From Gavia stellata (Eukaryota; Chordata; Aves; Gaviiformes; Gaviidae), in assembly GCF_030936135.1 (NCBI RefSeq), contig NC_082610.1:16564428-16628427 (forward strand): 64,000 bases of DNA, written 5' to 3'. The position numbers and the translations under genes are program-made. The first letter of the stretch is position 1, and each line of letters opens with the position of its first letter. The notes beneath the pieces were generated by a model. The model did no database searches, was not told where the DNA came from, and saw only the letters and a list, made by a program, of their open reading frames with translations. This document shows, piece after piece, positions 1 through 25,965 of this stretch.

Positions 1-3000
1 CATCCTTCATCTACAATAGACAGAGAAGTAAAATGTGTTGAAAGTGATATACATCGAACACCACCAGATACAGGCTCTGTTTCAACTCAGTGATGCTGAG
101 GAAAGACTAATGTTTCATTCAATTTTTGTTTTCACTATATGCTTTTCCCTACCACTCTTTACCACATGCACACACACTGTAACTAGGATATCAGAAATAT
201 TTGCAAGGGCCTTAACAACATAGCCTGTTTTCTGAGGGCTACATTAACTCCCTGAAACCACCAGAGCTTTCAGGTCAGACTGCCTAGACCTCATTTCTAC
301 TGTGAGCCTCTCAAAGATGACTGAAAGATGTTTATAACAAAGGCCAAGTTCTGTTAGAAAACTAATCACAGTAGTCAACTTCTCTGAGGGAAAAAAAAAA
401 TTCAAAGCATCTTGCGGACACTCACTGAGCAGTCCCTCTCAGTCTACTCTGTTCTTGCAGGCCAGCTTTTACCTCCAGCCCAAAGCTCTGATTCAGTTCA
501 GTAAATAACTTTCTGAATTGAAGCAAATAATTTAACTCCCCTCCAGCATCTGGGACTCTTCAAAGCCTGGCTGGCTGCTCCTGCCCTGCATTACAGTCTC
601 CCAGCCTCTCTACAAGAGCTACAGACTCCTAGCTCTGCTCATAACTCTCCTGCCTTCTTCAGCTTGAGCAAATTCAGTAAATCCCCCAAAGCAGGGACAG
701 TCTAATGCTCTTTGCCCCACCTTGCTCAGTCACTTCCTAAAGTAATGTGACACACAGCTATGAACATACAACTAAAGCAGGTACCACCCATCACAAGACA
801 AAATTAAAATATTATCATGCCTCAGAACAGTGCTAGACAACTAGTGAGAGACTTCTGTAGGTAATTACTCATCTTCCCCCACCCCTTTTCTAGAATAAGC
901 ATTTGTGCAAGTGGATTCCACCCACAGGGATAATTATATTTACAGAAACATCCACATTGCTTTATATGTTTCACTGGTGCGAGTTGGAGTTGCTCGCAGC
1001 CTAACGACCAATTGACAGTAAAAAGATGACTGTTCAGGTGAGTCCTTCTGCAGATATTACATATCATTAGTTTAATCTTTTCAGCACAAAATCATTCCGC
1101 CCAGGTTCTAGGCCTCCATGTTAAAAAAATACAATCCACAAGAAACACTTAACAGAACATGAGCTACGTCAGGCCTCCTGAAGTCCTTTGCCACCCTGTA
1201 CAAGCTGCAAGCATAAGAAATAAATCTTGCACACATGAAGTACATGCTCATGGGCCCAGAAAGACTGGAAGCCATATCATGTGCAACACAGAATTGTTCG
1301 GAGCACACGTTCACAACACTCAAGGCTTCCGGAAGTCTCAGGTCAGCACTGAACTCTTTACAAGCAGTTATGACAGAAATAATTCTTTCAGAGAAAAAAA
1401 AAAAAGTAGGACTTAGGCTACAATATATTTAATGATCTCAGCTTGGTAACAGTAACAGAAAGAATGAGCTGGAAGAATTCCATGATAGTACTGCTGGCAA
1501 AAAACAAGAGAAAAGGGGCGGGGGGAAAGCCAGTATTTGTCAAGTTACACATTGACAGTCATCTGCAGGAACTCCCACATTCCTCAATAAAACAACACAA
1601 CTGAAATGAAAAAGAAAAACGAATCAAGCAATTGTTTCATTCAAATTATCCACTAAAATTGATAAACTCCTTCCCAGAGTGAAGTACATACACCTTCTGG
1701 AGAGAAAAAAGGAGAGGATGGAAACAGCTTGTTTCAACAAAAAACAACATTATAGCCATTCATGTTTCCACAGCCAACATCCACTGCCTCTGTCACCACC
1801 TTTTTTTTCTCCAGAAGGTGCATTTCCTTTATCCTGGGAAATGTCACATGCTCAACTCCCATCTCATTTCTTGAGTAGGTTTTAACAAAAACTTAGACAC
1901 TAAGACTTATCACCATATTCCCATCACTGGAGGTTTCAGGCCCATTTGGACACAGGGAAACTACGAGCCTTTTTTTAAAGGAACTGCCATTCATGTTTGC
2001 AACAACCCTGCCTGTGTCAAAAACCTGCCTGATTGCAAGTGTTTGGTATCCCACCTGCAGGTGGCTCACGAAACAGAGCCAAAGAAAATTGCACCACAGT
2101 TTGAGAGATTCCTAGAAAAAAAAATCCCCATTTAAATACTACATCCTGCAGTAGTATCTTTACTATATCAAGTATCTTTAAAATACAAAGTATTTTAAGT
2201 AATAACAAGTATCTTGCAGGATGAAGGGCAGCAATAGCATCACATTATTAAAGTCTTTGGCACTCACTTTGTTAATCTTGGTCCCCCTGCTGCCAAGTAG
2301 ACTGCCCTCTTAAATAAAAAGCAAAAGCATGAAAGAATAATCTGTTCACTCTCTAAATAGAGTGCTAATTAGCTCAAGTAGATTCTTTTTGTCCTTATTG
2401 TTGTTCTTCAATAATCGCACATACACTTTTTATCTCAGAATTCAATATAATTTACATTTTATAACATCTCCCCATACAACTAAATCTCTGTAGCTCTGCA
2501 TAACCAAATACTCCAGAGCTCCATTTAATGACGACAGATGTACCAGATGGCTGCGTATTTGCTAAGAACTTGTTCCTATAAAGTTTGGCAAAGACTTGTC
2601 TTCATAAGGTTCAATATGTTTTCCACACTTCAAAACTGTAAGATTACAGCATGAAAAGCTATTCTGTTTCCTCTTCCCCGAGTCTGCCAAAAAAAAAAAA
2701 AAAAAAAAAAAAAAACCATCAAACACACTACACCTTTATTAGACTTTTATTACTGGATACTTAATAGCCCAGCATGGGAGCACTGCCTAAAGATCAAAGA
2801 ATAAACGGCAGACATTATGGAAGTGCCTAAGCAATTAAAGCAACTTCCTACTGCTTTAAATAAGCCTTGTGCTCTTACATCACCTCACACAGATCTGCAA
2901 ACTGTTATATTAGAACCACCTAAGATAGCTCCAGACCATCTCACATCCCTGCACAGCCCCACGCAGAGGCATTAGCTCACGTAGCAGAAGCAGGATAGCC

Positions 3001-3431
3001 ACAGCAGTCTGTCTTGGGACAACCACCTAACATACCCTTTCTCCATGGACAAAGGGTTGCATCAGTTCCAGCGCTCACCCATCCAGAGTTACCCCATGCA
3101 GCATCATGCTGCAGCTCCAGAGATTTACCCAAGCATGTGCTTCCACAAATCCTTTCAGAGTTTCTAATCACTGAAAAGCCCAGACCCTTACTTACTCCTA
3201 AGGGCTGTCACACCTGACCCCAAGAAAAAACACACAGAATTCAAAACATGAATCCAGCTCTTAAAAAAAAAAAAAAGTTCTCAGAATCCAAAACTACTAC
3301 AAAACAATGAACCAGCACTAACAAGGCCAGATCAAATTTTATCAGTCAAACCAAAACTGGCAAACATCTCCAAAGCACAAAAACCTTTATAGGCCAAGAC
3401 AAGGACTTTCACTTCTATACCCAAGGCCTAC
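1..3431 (-). other. SERGEF intron 7 or distal gene body, no exon recognised
   Basis: AT-rich DNA downstream of the last SERGEF exon I can identify. I looked on the minus strand for the next RCC1-repeat exon (expected to read like VWGSNKHGQL and WSGWTH) and found no convincing match with splice sites. It is therefore most likely part of a long intron, with the remaining exons off the left edge. The only notable structure is a run of about 27 A at 2689-2715. Confidence 0.5.
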
Positions 3432-6400
3432 CTGTGAGTGACACCGAATGATAGGAGCCTGCAGCAACCCTCTTCACCTTTACATCTTCCAGACCTAGAG
3501 AAAAGTTAGTCTCAAAATTTGTACAGCAGATATCATTTCATGCATACACATAAAACAGAGCTGTATCAAGTGTAACAGGATGACGATGAATTTTATAACA
3601 AAAGCCTCTGCTTTTGGGCCATAGACATTGCAAGACTCACTATCATTTTCCCCCATAGATTATGACCTTGTATGCCCATTCTATCCTTCAGATACTCCAC
3701 TGCATGTTTATAATACCAAGTGGCTTTATAATAAAAGGATGCTACATGTCACATATCACTCCAAATTGTATTTCTGCTCTATCCACCTTTAAAAAGGAAT
3801 CAGATTCCTGGATTACCTGTTACTTCACAGGGCTCCTTTGCTGTCAAGAACAGGGGGAGGGTTTTTCCTTGGTTTGCACGCTTTGCCCGAGATGCCATGC
3901 CAGTTCCCCACTGAAACACCAAACCGCTCTCTTTCCAGAGTAAACACAGGTAGAAAAGATTAAAACACATCAACCACCAACAAAATCACTTACGTCATTA
4001 ATTATTTTTAAAGGTACATTCACATCATTTTCACTGATTCAAATTACACTTCAAAAGACCTTTATGCCAAAAACACACTTCATAAACATAGAGATAACCC
4101 TGGTGAAGTCATCAAGCAACAAATACTTGTAGTCTCATTTATACAGGTAACAAAATGAAGAAGATACTAAGGAACCTGTCTCAGGTCTCTGAGGCCTACA
4201 TCCGGACATTATTGAGGACTCAGTAACACAAGTCCCATAGCTGTAGTGCCTCAGGAATGGACACAATTTATTTATTACTACAAGTTCGTTGCACTTTCTC
4301 TGCCCTTTCCTTCCCTTCATGCTAATTTGTTTGTACAGTGCAGCACACTGAGGGAGTAAAGTCACTTGTCTTCTCCTCAGGACCTTTAAGAGACTTGACC
4401 TAGCCCGGAATCAAGATATCCACTGAGCGCAGAGCTCAGGGAAGCTTAATTCCCAGTATTCATACAAGCACCAGAGATCCCACTCTTCTTCCAAGCACCT
4501 CCTTTGCATCTTCAGCTAGACTCCACTACCTGGAACCCACACTGAAGTTCAAGTAAAATTAAACCAAAATAAAAGAGCATGTGTAGTTTGTTGTTCCTCA
4601 ACTGTAAAAAAAAAAAAAAGTAAGTAGAAGCTGAAATAAATTTCATCTTCTTTCCCCTCCTCCCTCTCCAAGCCATTAAAACTCTATTTCGTTTGTTACT
4701 GAAATTATATAAAGAACAATGACATAATTACCTGTAGCAGCAAGGGCATGTCTCAGTCCTGCAGCAACATCCACCACCTTCTCTTTGAGAGACTACTCAA
4801 GTAAAAGAAAAATATATTTTAGTTGCATTTTGCATTTAGTGCCTCTAAAAGCAAAATATGCCAAACACAGAAGTGGTATGCTATGAAAATAGTTCTCGCA
4901 ATTCTAGCCTGCATGTCACAATGCATATCAACATTTTGGATCAGAAAGGAAGTAAATTTTGGCCAACAAAAATTAGTGGGAACATCTTCCAAAAAAAAAA
5001 AAAATCAAGCAAAGCAACTAGATGTACAGCTTTGTGGCAACAAATAAAAAGCCACAGTCAATATCCTCACATGAAAATAGAAACCTTCTTGGTGATACAG
5101 ATACGTTTATTTCTTAATTTTAACTCAGTGTTCCTCAAGAATTACACCAAAATCTCCACAGCAAATACCAGTGACAAGCAGTAATAAGCTCTATGAAGCT
5201 GTTCAGTCTTACCAAGTCCTCTGATCACAAACAATACAGTTGATAGTACCACCTACACCACTGAAGGTTGCCCCATATGATCATGCAAAAGAAGACTACC
5301 AAGTCACATGCGCATAAAATGAGTGACTTAAACTTGCACAAGGTACTTCAATTCTGGCACTTCTCCACTTCCGAGTACTCTGCAAATTTATTATTCTTCT
5401 CACAGATGTAACACTATTTAAAATAGATGGCATCTAGCCCAAGTATTTAACAGGATACAAACCAAAATAGAAAATATTCCAGATAAATGAATGGGCCATG
5501 TGGTCAGGGAGGGGACAGATTCCGATTAGCACTGTCAATACTACCATTTTCAAGGTACCATACTGGAATGATGTTCCCAGGACAAGTCAAGGATACAGAA
5601 ACATCAGGTGAGTTAAGCCCTATTCACTAGGGGTTCCCTAGTAGATCAGCTGTCCTTCCTCTCCTACGTTAAAAAAAAAAAAGCAAAGGAGTATCTGGCA
5701 TGAGCCACAAGGCTAAATTTCTTGTCCGAGAATCCCTTCTGCTCTGAAGTTACTGCTTTCATTAGACATGAGAGGTCTTATGGATGGAAAAGAGTTTCAT
5801 TAGTGTTCTCCAAATAAGAAACTACAGTGTAAATTAGGGATTAATTAGAATTCCTGTGAGAATTTAAACTGTTAGGCTTATAGCCAACAACAGGAAAGCT
5901 TTTCTGATTTACAGAAGTCTTGGTACCTACTACTTAAAACATTTTAAAGGAATTAATTTGGGGCTACATTCTGAGCTCCCTACTCACACTCAGCAGTGCC
6001 TCACCTACAAATATCACCATAGACTTCCACATGACTTACAGGAACAACATGAGCTATGCTGTCAGAGTCCTGAAGATACTTGACAACAGGGAAATTGTTA
6101 TCTAACTTTCCATCCTATTTCCTTGGAAATTTATATTGTTTGGTAAATGCTGAAGGTTAGATAAGAAGCGAGTCAATGCACTTGTCAGTTCCTTTACATG
6201 CAAAAGTAAAAATCATTTTAATCTCAAAAGCGATAAAATTAAAGTTTATTCCCTCAGATCTACTTTTCCTGCAGCTACGTACTTTCTCGCATTTCTATTA
6301 CTTTGGGGGTGACAAAGCTTATTTTTATCTAACTGTTTTTACAGCCAAGAAATAATACTACAGTCCTCATTTGAGGACAAGAAACTCTGACAGTTATAAA

Positions 6401-9400
6401 TACACTTAAAAAAACAACACGTACTTAAAAAACAGAACTGCTGCGCAAGAAGCGCCATAGAAATAGATCAAAAGAATTGGCATAGCTAACTTTGTTGAAC
6501 TCCATCACACAGTTTGGTTTTTTCAAGGGTGGATTATTGTTGGCTCATTTTGTTTTGCTTTGAGCTGTTAGGGAAAAACCTCCAACAAAGTACAGTGAAA
6601 GCACATACCCTTCACCTAGCAAAACATATCTAGTATCTTGCAAACTTGAGGCAAAACTTCAGCTGGAGTGAAGTTGCACAGTTTCACTACCTTTAGTATC
6701 ACTTCATATCATCTGAGCACCAGATCCCTTCTGCAGATGTTATCAAAATACATTATGAAATGTTACAATGTTAAAGAGACAACTTTCTGTTAGAAGTGGG
6801 CAACTTCTTCGTACAACAAGAAAAGCAGCCTTAGCTTCTCATTTCTGGGTCAATGACCATCTTTGGTCTTTTACTTCATAAGTCTACTGTAACAGATAGA
6901 CTCTATAAAAAATAGTTGAAGAATCTGGCTTAAAGCCCACTGAGGTCAGATGACCTTTGTAAGTTACTGGAAGCAATATAAAGTACAGAGCTCTGAAGCA
7001 CAATTCCTTTTAAATCTTTACCTCGATCTTATGTGGAATCAAGCACGGACTTGATATTTGAGGAATTCCCAATTGTCCGAACGAGTTAGACCCACAGGAT
7101 AGAACTAGGCCAGATCCTGCAAAATGAAGTGTTAAGAGTCCAATCAGTAAATCTGTGAACAAAAGCAAAGCACTGTAACATTCTAACAAGCAAAATATCA
7201 CAGCCAAGTAGCTCAAAAAAAGGACCTAACATGTCCCATTCCAAAGTCCCTGAGGTCATAGGCTTCTGGTCTTACACATCATGTTCAGTAAAGGTCTGAA
7301 GTTCACTGGGATACAAGGAATATGCAGTAATTTAGTTTGCAAGGCACGTAGCTTAAAACCTGTGAGTGCCTGTGCATCGCACAAGCAATAGCAATGTGGA
7401 ACTTTCAGCGTGTTGTCTACGTCAACATATTTCTCCAGCTCTTACAGAGACAGATTTACCTACTAATATGATTGTAAAATCCCAGCCACAGGCAACTTGT
7501 TTTACACAAAAGCCGGACAGGGCAGTGCACAAAATAAAATGCAGTACATCCTCTGTGTGGTTCAATCCCAACTGTCCATCTTTGTTATGGCCACATACAA
7601 AGAGTTCTCCCACACCTAGAAGGAAAAACAAAACAATCAGGTTCCACTTCACAGACTAATGAGACAAGCATACATGCCATGAGATCCTAAAAAAATAATG
7701 ACAGTGATTATGTGTCATCTTAGGCACTGCAATCAAGCAAAAAGAAAGAGAAACAGTTACTTCTGATGCATCAGAAACACCTCCGAATAAGCACAGCTAT
7801 GGAGGGTTGGGTTTGTCAAGAGAGACAATCCATACGGTAAGACTGGCACCTCTCACTAAGATCCATGCTGAAGGTTTTCATCCCATTCACTTCCGCCTGC
7901 ATCCCTTCTTTTCCATGATTAACTATGGTATAAGCAGAACCTTTCGAAGACCAGATGTTATCTTCTGCTCCTTACCTTAAAACTTCTCAAGATTGAATAA
8001 CTTCCCACTTGTCTCCTCCCTCCCACCACCCCATTCTCTATACAGAAAAATTGGCTGCTTTGTATGAAAAGCTGTTATATGAAACAGGTTAAGAAAGTCC
8101 TCACGTAACCATAAAGTAACCACGGAAGAGAAGCAAAACAGGAATTTCCCCAATTTTCCCAAAATACTGAGTTAATTGGCATGGGAGAAACCAGTTTTGC
8201 AACTAAGAACTGGTACTTGCTCAGAAACAGAAGCCACAGACAGGTGGCAGCACCAAATCAACAGGGAAACAGAAAAAAAAGGAAAGTGTTTAGAAGTCAC
8301 ACACTCCTTGCAAGCGCAATGTTTTTACCAGTGATAACTGCAGAATGTCCCCCTCCTCCAGTAATGCTTTTAATGTCTTGACATTTGCAGGAAACATCTT
8401 TCAGCGACTGAGGTACCAGCACATCCTCTTTATGACCAAGACCAAGTTGTCCATAGCTGTTTGCACCCTTCAAATACACACAGAAAAATAACACATTCTA
8501 AAAAAAGTTAACAAAGAGGTACACATCTGCTCCTAAGAGCAAACAAGCTTATTAGGGACATGTCACAGGTTAACCTGCAGTATTTGCTCTGGAAAATCCC
8601 CCAAAATGGCAATCTTCATTCTTACTGCTGTCACACAGGACTCCCAGAATTACAGACCAGGAGTGTCCTAAATTTGCTGTCATTAAGGCTGCCCTTGCAA
8701 CACCAGTATTTTAAGAAACATACTGGAATATATCCTGGTAAGACTTTAACTGCAGGCTGACAGTTACTAAGGAGGAAAGCCTCCTTATCAGGATGATTAC
8801 CAGCTGTTTAATTTTAATGCTAATAATTCCCACCCGTCACTAAGATCTTATTCATGCCAATGCTTTCTGGCAGTCCACCTCCAAAACGAGATCAGAAAGA
8901 CATGCTACCTTATTCTGGAACCTAAACAAGTAAAGCAGAAACATTTATCCCTTGTTAACTAAGTCTTTTAACTTAGTTAACTTTGACCACTTTTTTAAGT
9001 GGTCAAAATGAAAATATACCAATTATAATTATTATAAATTTGTAAGTACAAAGTTATAGCCACTAAACCAATCATAGAAAGCAACCACAGACAACTTAGT
9101 GATGTGTCAGGGAATTTCTTAGCCAATTTAAGCTTTATTAAGCATCCAACAGTTTGAACAGCAACGTTCATTCCCAACAGTGGATTCCGTAACTTCCCTG
9201 GCCCACACACTGCAGTAACAGCACACTCAACACCCACATTGCCCCCAGCTGGTGATCCCCAGGGGGGTCTTTCTCTACCTCACCTGTGCTCCCCCTGCCC
9301 ATCTGCTCTCTATTTGTGCGTCATCCCGCCCAGTGCAGCACCTGGTGTATCTTAAAAGGACACATTTAGCAATAAACGTTTTGTACCTAAGGAAACAGGC

Positions 9401-10443
9401 AAAAGCACCTAGCTGCTCACCTCAGCCCATAGCTAACAGGTGGATGAGATGTCAGGATTCGGGCTCAACAGGCAGACCAAGTTGTTGTCTCACAGCTGCT
9501 ACTACTGGCAGACAGTTTTAGAGCGCGTTACTACTTAACAGACGTCATTCTTTTAGAAGGCTTGTCATGAGCTCTCATTTTAGCCTATAACTTGCAATGA
9601 ATTTTCAAGTCTTCAAAAACAGGCAAGCAGAGATAAGGTGCAGAAGGAAAACAGGTGCCTGAGGAACTGCCAGCCACAGACCGGTGTCTATGCTAACGCT
9701 AACGCACCTGTCTTCATCTGCCCTTCACAGGTTATTACCAGACCCGACTACCGCAGAGCAAAGCGCCCTAACAAGGGAAAGAGGTACCCGTTTAACGGCT
9801 CTTAGACCCCCTTTGCCCACCAGGTAAAATCACGGTGCTGATGAGCCACAAGAAGAAAAGTCTTATTTCTTTCGCAGAGCTCGGGATGTCACCCCAGGCC
9901 GCGCACTCGAAGCGAGACGAGCCCCACGCGTCCCCCACGCCCCGGCAGCGGCAGCGGGTCGCCACCTCCTTCTGCACGGAGCTGCGCAACGCCGCGGCCC
10001 CGCAGGACACGGGCCGTGGCACAGCCCAGCCCCGCAGGACACCCCTCGGCGGGGGGAAGCCGCGGGACTGCGAGTCCTCAGCTTCCCGGCTTCCTCGCGA
10101 AGCGGCAAAGGGCCGGCGAGCTGCGGTGAGGGCGGCTCACCACAACTTTACCACAGCGTTATTCTTTTTCGGGGAGGGGGAACCTGGGGCCGCCCTTCCC
10201 CAGGGGAGCGAGGCGAGGGCCGGCGGCAGCGCAGACGGCCCCGGCCCCCCGAGCCCCGCAGCGGCCCGAGGGAGGGCGAGCAGCTGGGCTGCGCCTCCCG
10301 CCCGTCGCCCCCTGAGGGACCCGCTGCTGTGCGGGCAGAGCCGCCCCCTCGGGGCCGTGGGGTAGAAGGAGGCCCCAGCGCCCCCCCGGCCTCCCCCGCC
10401 GCGCCGAGCGCCCACTTACCCACGCGAGGAGCAGCGGCTCCAT
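3432..10443 (-). CDS. SERGEF: SERGEF (DelGEF), secretion-regulating RCC1-repeat protein, 5' half (7 exons)
   Basis: RCC1-like beta-propeller protein; the mammalian form binds the exocyst subunit SEC5 and affects secretion. Seven exons join in phase on the minus strand: 10420-10443, 8329-8467, 7460-7615, 7022-7116, 4732-4792, 3817-3930 and 3432-3494. All have GT-AG borders (donor GTAAGT after exon 1). They give about 217 residues of a family near 450. RCC1 repeat signatures appear in order: WGANSYGQLGLGHKED, GGGGHSAVIT, VCGHNKDGQLGL, CGWDFTIIL, SCGSNSFGQLG, AAGLRHALAAT, VFQWGTG and AAGSYHSVSLT. The start MEPLLLAW lies in a CpG island and gives a shorter N-terminus than I recall for human SERGEF (about 20 residues before WGANSYGQLG, against 7 here). 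The last visible exon ends in phase 1, so the protein continues beyond the window or into an unrecognised exon. TPH1 lies upstream on the same strand. Confidence 0.93.
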
Positions 10444-10900
10444 GGGACCGGCGGCCCCTCGCCCTTCCCGCCACGCCGCAGGCCGGGGAGGAAGAGGCGG
10501 GGCGGGGGCGGGCTCCGGCGGGGCCCCGCCTCACCCCGACCGCCGCCGGCCCCGCGCGCGGGCGGAGCGCGGCCGTTGGGCGGCGGTCGGCAGCGCCCTT
10601 ACGGCTCCGCCTGAGGAGCTCCCTGCCAGGGGCGGGAAGGGCGGGGGGCCCCGGCTGACCCTCTCAAAGCCCTCAGGAGCGTTTGGGGGGCGGCTGTGGC
10701 GAACAGCTGCTGTCCTGAGGGCCCCCAGCGCCGCGGGCACCGGCACTCCACCGGCAGCTCCAGCTCTGGGCGCCCTTTTCACCAAAAACTCCCCAAAAGC
10801 CCAAGCGCCGGGTGCTGCCGGCGCTGACAGAGCCCCAGGGAGGGCGGGGGGAGCACCGCCGGGGCCTGCGAGACTCTTCCTCAACACAGCCCTTCCCTCC
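9860..10900 (-). promoter_or_regulatory. CpG island promoter of SERGEF
   Basis: Dense CpG and GC-box sequence covering SERGEF exon 1 (start codon 10441-10443) and its upstream side, sharply bounded by AT-rich DNA. Several long open frames on both strands here are by-products of high GC content, which depletes stop codons. No divergent gene was recognised on the plus strand, so the island appears to serve SERGEF alone. Confidence 0.75.
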
Positions 10901-11061
10901 GAAAAAAAAAAAAGACTAAGCCTTTAAAAAAAAAAAAAAAGGGGGAAAACAAGTCCCTCCTCAAACAAACTCACACAGTTCCCAGTGGGATTAAGTACAT
11001 GCGTGGACTATCTGAACCGCAGTATAAGACATAAACCTTTGCCAGAAGTGAGTGCTTTGTA

Positions 11062-11067
11062 TTTATT
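11062..11067 (-). terminator. Candidate distal poly(A) signal of TPH1
   Basis: AATAAA on the minus strand, about 2 kb past the TPH1 stop codon and about 0.6 kb before the SERGEF start codon. A nearer ATTAAA variant lies at 12834-12839. Mammalian TPH1 has a long 3' UTR, so 11062-13041 is plausibly transcribed. This rests on the hexamer and position only. Confidence 0.35.
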
Positions 11068-13041
11068 GCTACAGTGCTGAAGTAACGGGTTTTTTGCTTC
11101 TAATAATCACCAACAAGTCATCTATTTCATTGACATTTAAAGCCTCCACAATAGTTTAAAATATTTAAATTATTACTGTTCTACAGAGCCGGAAGGTTTG
11201 GATGCGTGAGGCCAAACATAGCTGCTGTTAATGCTGTGGAAATGCATCTTCTCTGCATTACTTTTAGCAGTTTACTTAATTTTTTGCTACACAAGTGCAA
11301 AGAAAGATACAATTGCTGTTTTTCCAAAGTATTTGAAATTAGGTGCTAATTTAGCAAGTATAAGGTTTCCTACTTGAAATGTATACATAGTTCAAAGATT
11401 TGAAGTAACATAGATCTATGTATATTTCAACAACCTAATAATCCCAACATTTTTAAAAACACAGCTGAATATTAACTATTATTACAGAAGCAGACAACAC
11501 AGATCCTCCCTTACTACTCACTTATAATATGGTTTCTTCTTTAGAAAGACAAAACTCCTAAAATCTATTTTAAAGTGTAATATAAGCCGTAAGCATTGTA
11601 GATCATACTCCTATGTCATATATGCTCGTTAAAAAAAAAAAACAGTTATGGTGGGTTAAATCACAGAAAAAATGATCTAGATTTGATTTAAACAGTGAAT
11701 ATATTTGGAAAGATTGGGCCAGCCATTGCTTATGGAGCAGATGCAGCTTACTAGAAAGCATATGAGACTCAAACTGATTTTCAAGCACAGAGGTTCATGA
11801 AAGTCCTTTCACTTTCTCAAAATCCTGGACTAACATCTCCAGTGTATTTAAGATTTCAGCCCATTTTTCCAGCGACCTTCAACAGCTGCAAATTCCGGAT
11901 TTCCTGGCAAGTTCTACCTATGAAGAATCAGCGCCTAGCGTGCTATTCATAGCCACACAATTCCTATGAAACGCTTGGGCCTTTCAGTTATCATTTGCTC
12001 AACAGGGAATGAAGCTGTTCAGGCCTAGTAAAGAAGAAACAAAATCTATCTTTGTGCAGCTTGTGCAGGTCACTAAAGTGACTGAGCAATCAATAGGATA
12101 CTTCATCTTACAAAAAGCCAGACTAGACTATGAACTTTGGCTGTTATTTCAAACTTTGGTGTTATTTTAGGACTGATGAAACTATTTTGAATATTCAATT
12201 GTAATTTGGAAATGGTTTTAGGCTTTGTGCTAAGTCAGTACCTGATGGCTTGCTATACTTTTTGCTAAATTGATTCAATCAGGAAAAAGGCAAATGGTAT
12301 TTCTGTAAGGAAAGGTCTTCCCTCAGGTGCAATTACCAAGGACAGCAACAAAAATCCTGACTCTCTCAGCCAACAGCAATCTCTTAAACAGAATTAGGAT
12401 TTCATGCAATAGCTCTGTATCTCTGCCTTATACTAGAAGCATGCCAAACAGCACATTTGAAATGCTTTGGGGGCAAAAACAATCCCTTTGAAAGCAAGGC
12501 TTGACCCCTCTTTTTTATCATAGTGAACCTCCAACTATTTGTGTCCTGATGCCTGCGTTGTAATCATTCAAGTTTTAAATTTTGTAGCACGGACTTAGAA
12601 GCACTGATTACTATAGCTTCTACGCTATAAAGTCTGCAATGCTATAAAATTAGTAGCGTAGACTACTAGAGTCAGAAACGGACATTTCCCTGTGGCAAAT
12701 TATTCTATTACTGCCTCATAAGCCACCTTCTGCAGCATCGGATCCCAGCCCTGATCCACAGACCACACTTTTGCTCCAGTCTAGTAATTTCTCTACTCCC
12801 CCACCAGCTCTTCAAAGGCAACTCGGGGCCTTTTTTAATCCAAGGGGGACAGAGGAACACATTCTGTAAGGGACTTTACACAGAGAAACAAGATAAAGTG
12901 ATTATCTTTATGGGCCATTCAGCCTTCCATTTGTAAAGGAGAGAGTTCTGCATACAACACATCACACGCCTGGAAAGAAATCTGTAGGGGGAAAAAAAAA
13001 AAAAAGGAGTTGCCAAGTGCACCACACTGCTGACAGGGGTG

Positions 13042-25833
<12,792 letters not shown>

Positions 25834-25938
25834 GGCCGGGGCGGGCAGCGCGGCGCTCGGCAGCGCCCGCCACCGGCGCCCGCTTTATGGAGGGGGCGAG
25901 AGCCGCCCCTAATCGCCCTCCGCCGGGGCGGAGGCGGC

Positions 25939-25965
25939 CGGGGAGGGAGGGAGGGAGGCGGGGGG
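25939..25965 (+). repeat. G-rich run with G-quadruplex potential in TPH1 promoter
   Basis: A GGGGAGGGAGGGAGGGAGG-type run followed by another G5, so at least four G-triplets with single-base loops. It is on the plus strand, the template strand for TPH1, roughly 105-130 bases upstream of the first TPH1 ATG and near the core promoter. Confidence 0.5.

Noticed and set aside
2689-2715. A-rich runs as tails of processed retrocopies (also 44807-44830 and 61966-61992)
   Set aside because: No gene-like or SINE-like body or target duplication is visible beside them; they read as simple homopolymers.
9835-10927. Several long overlapping open frames on both strands around the SERGEF first exon
   Set aside because: They fall in a CpG island where stop codons are rare, are rich in Ala/Gly/Pro/Arg in every frame, and overlap each other on opposite strands.
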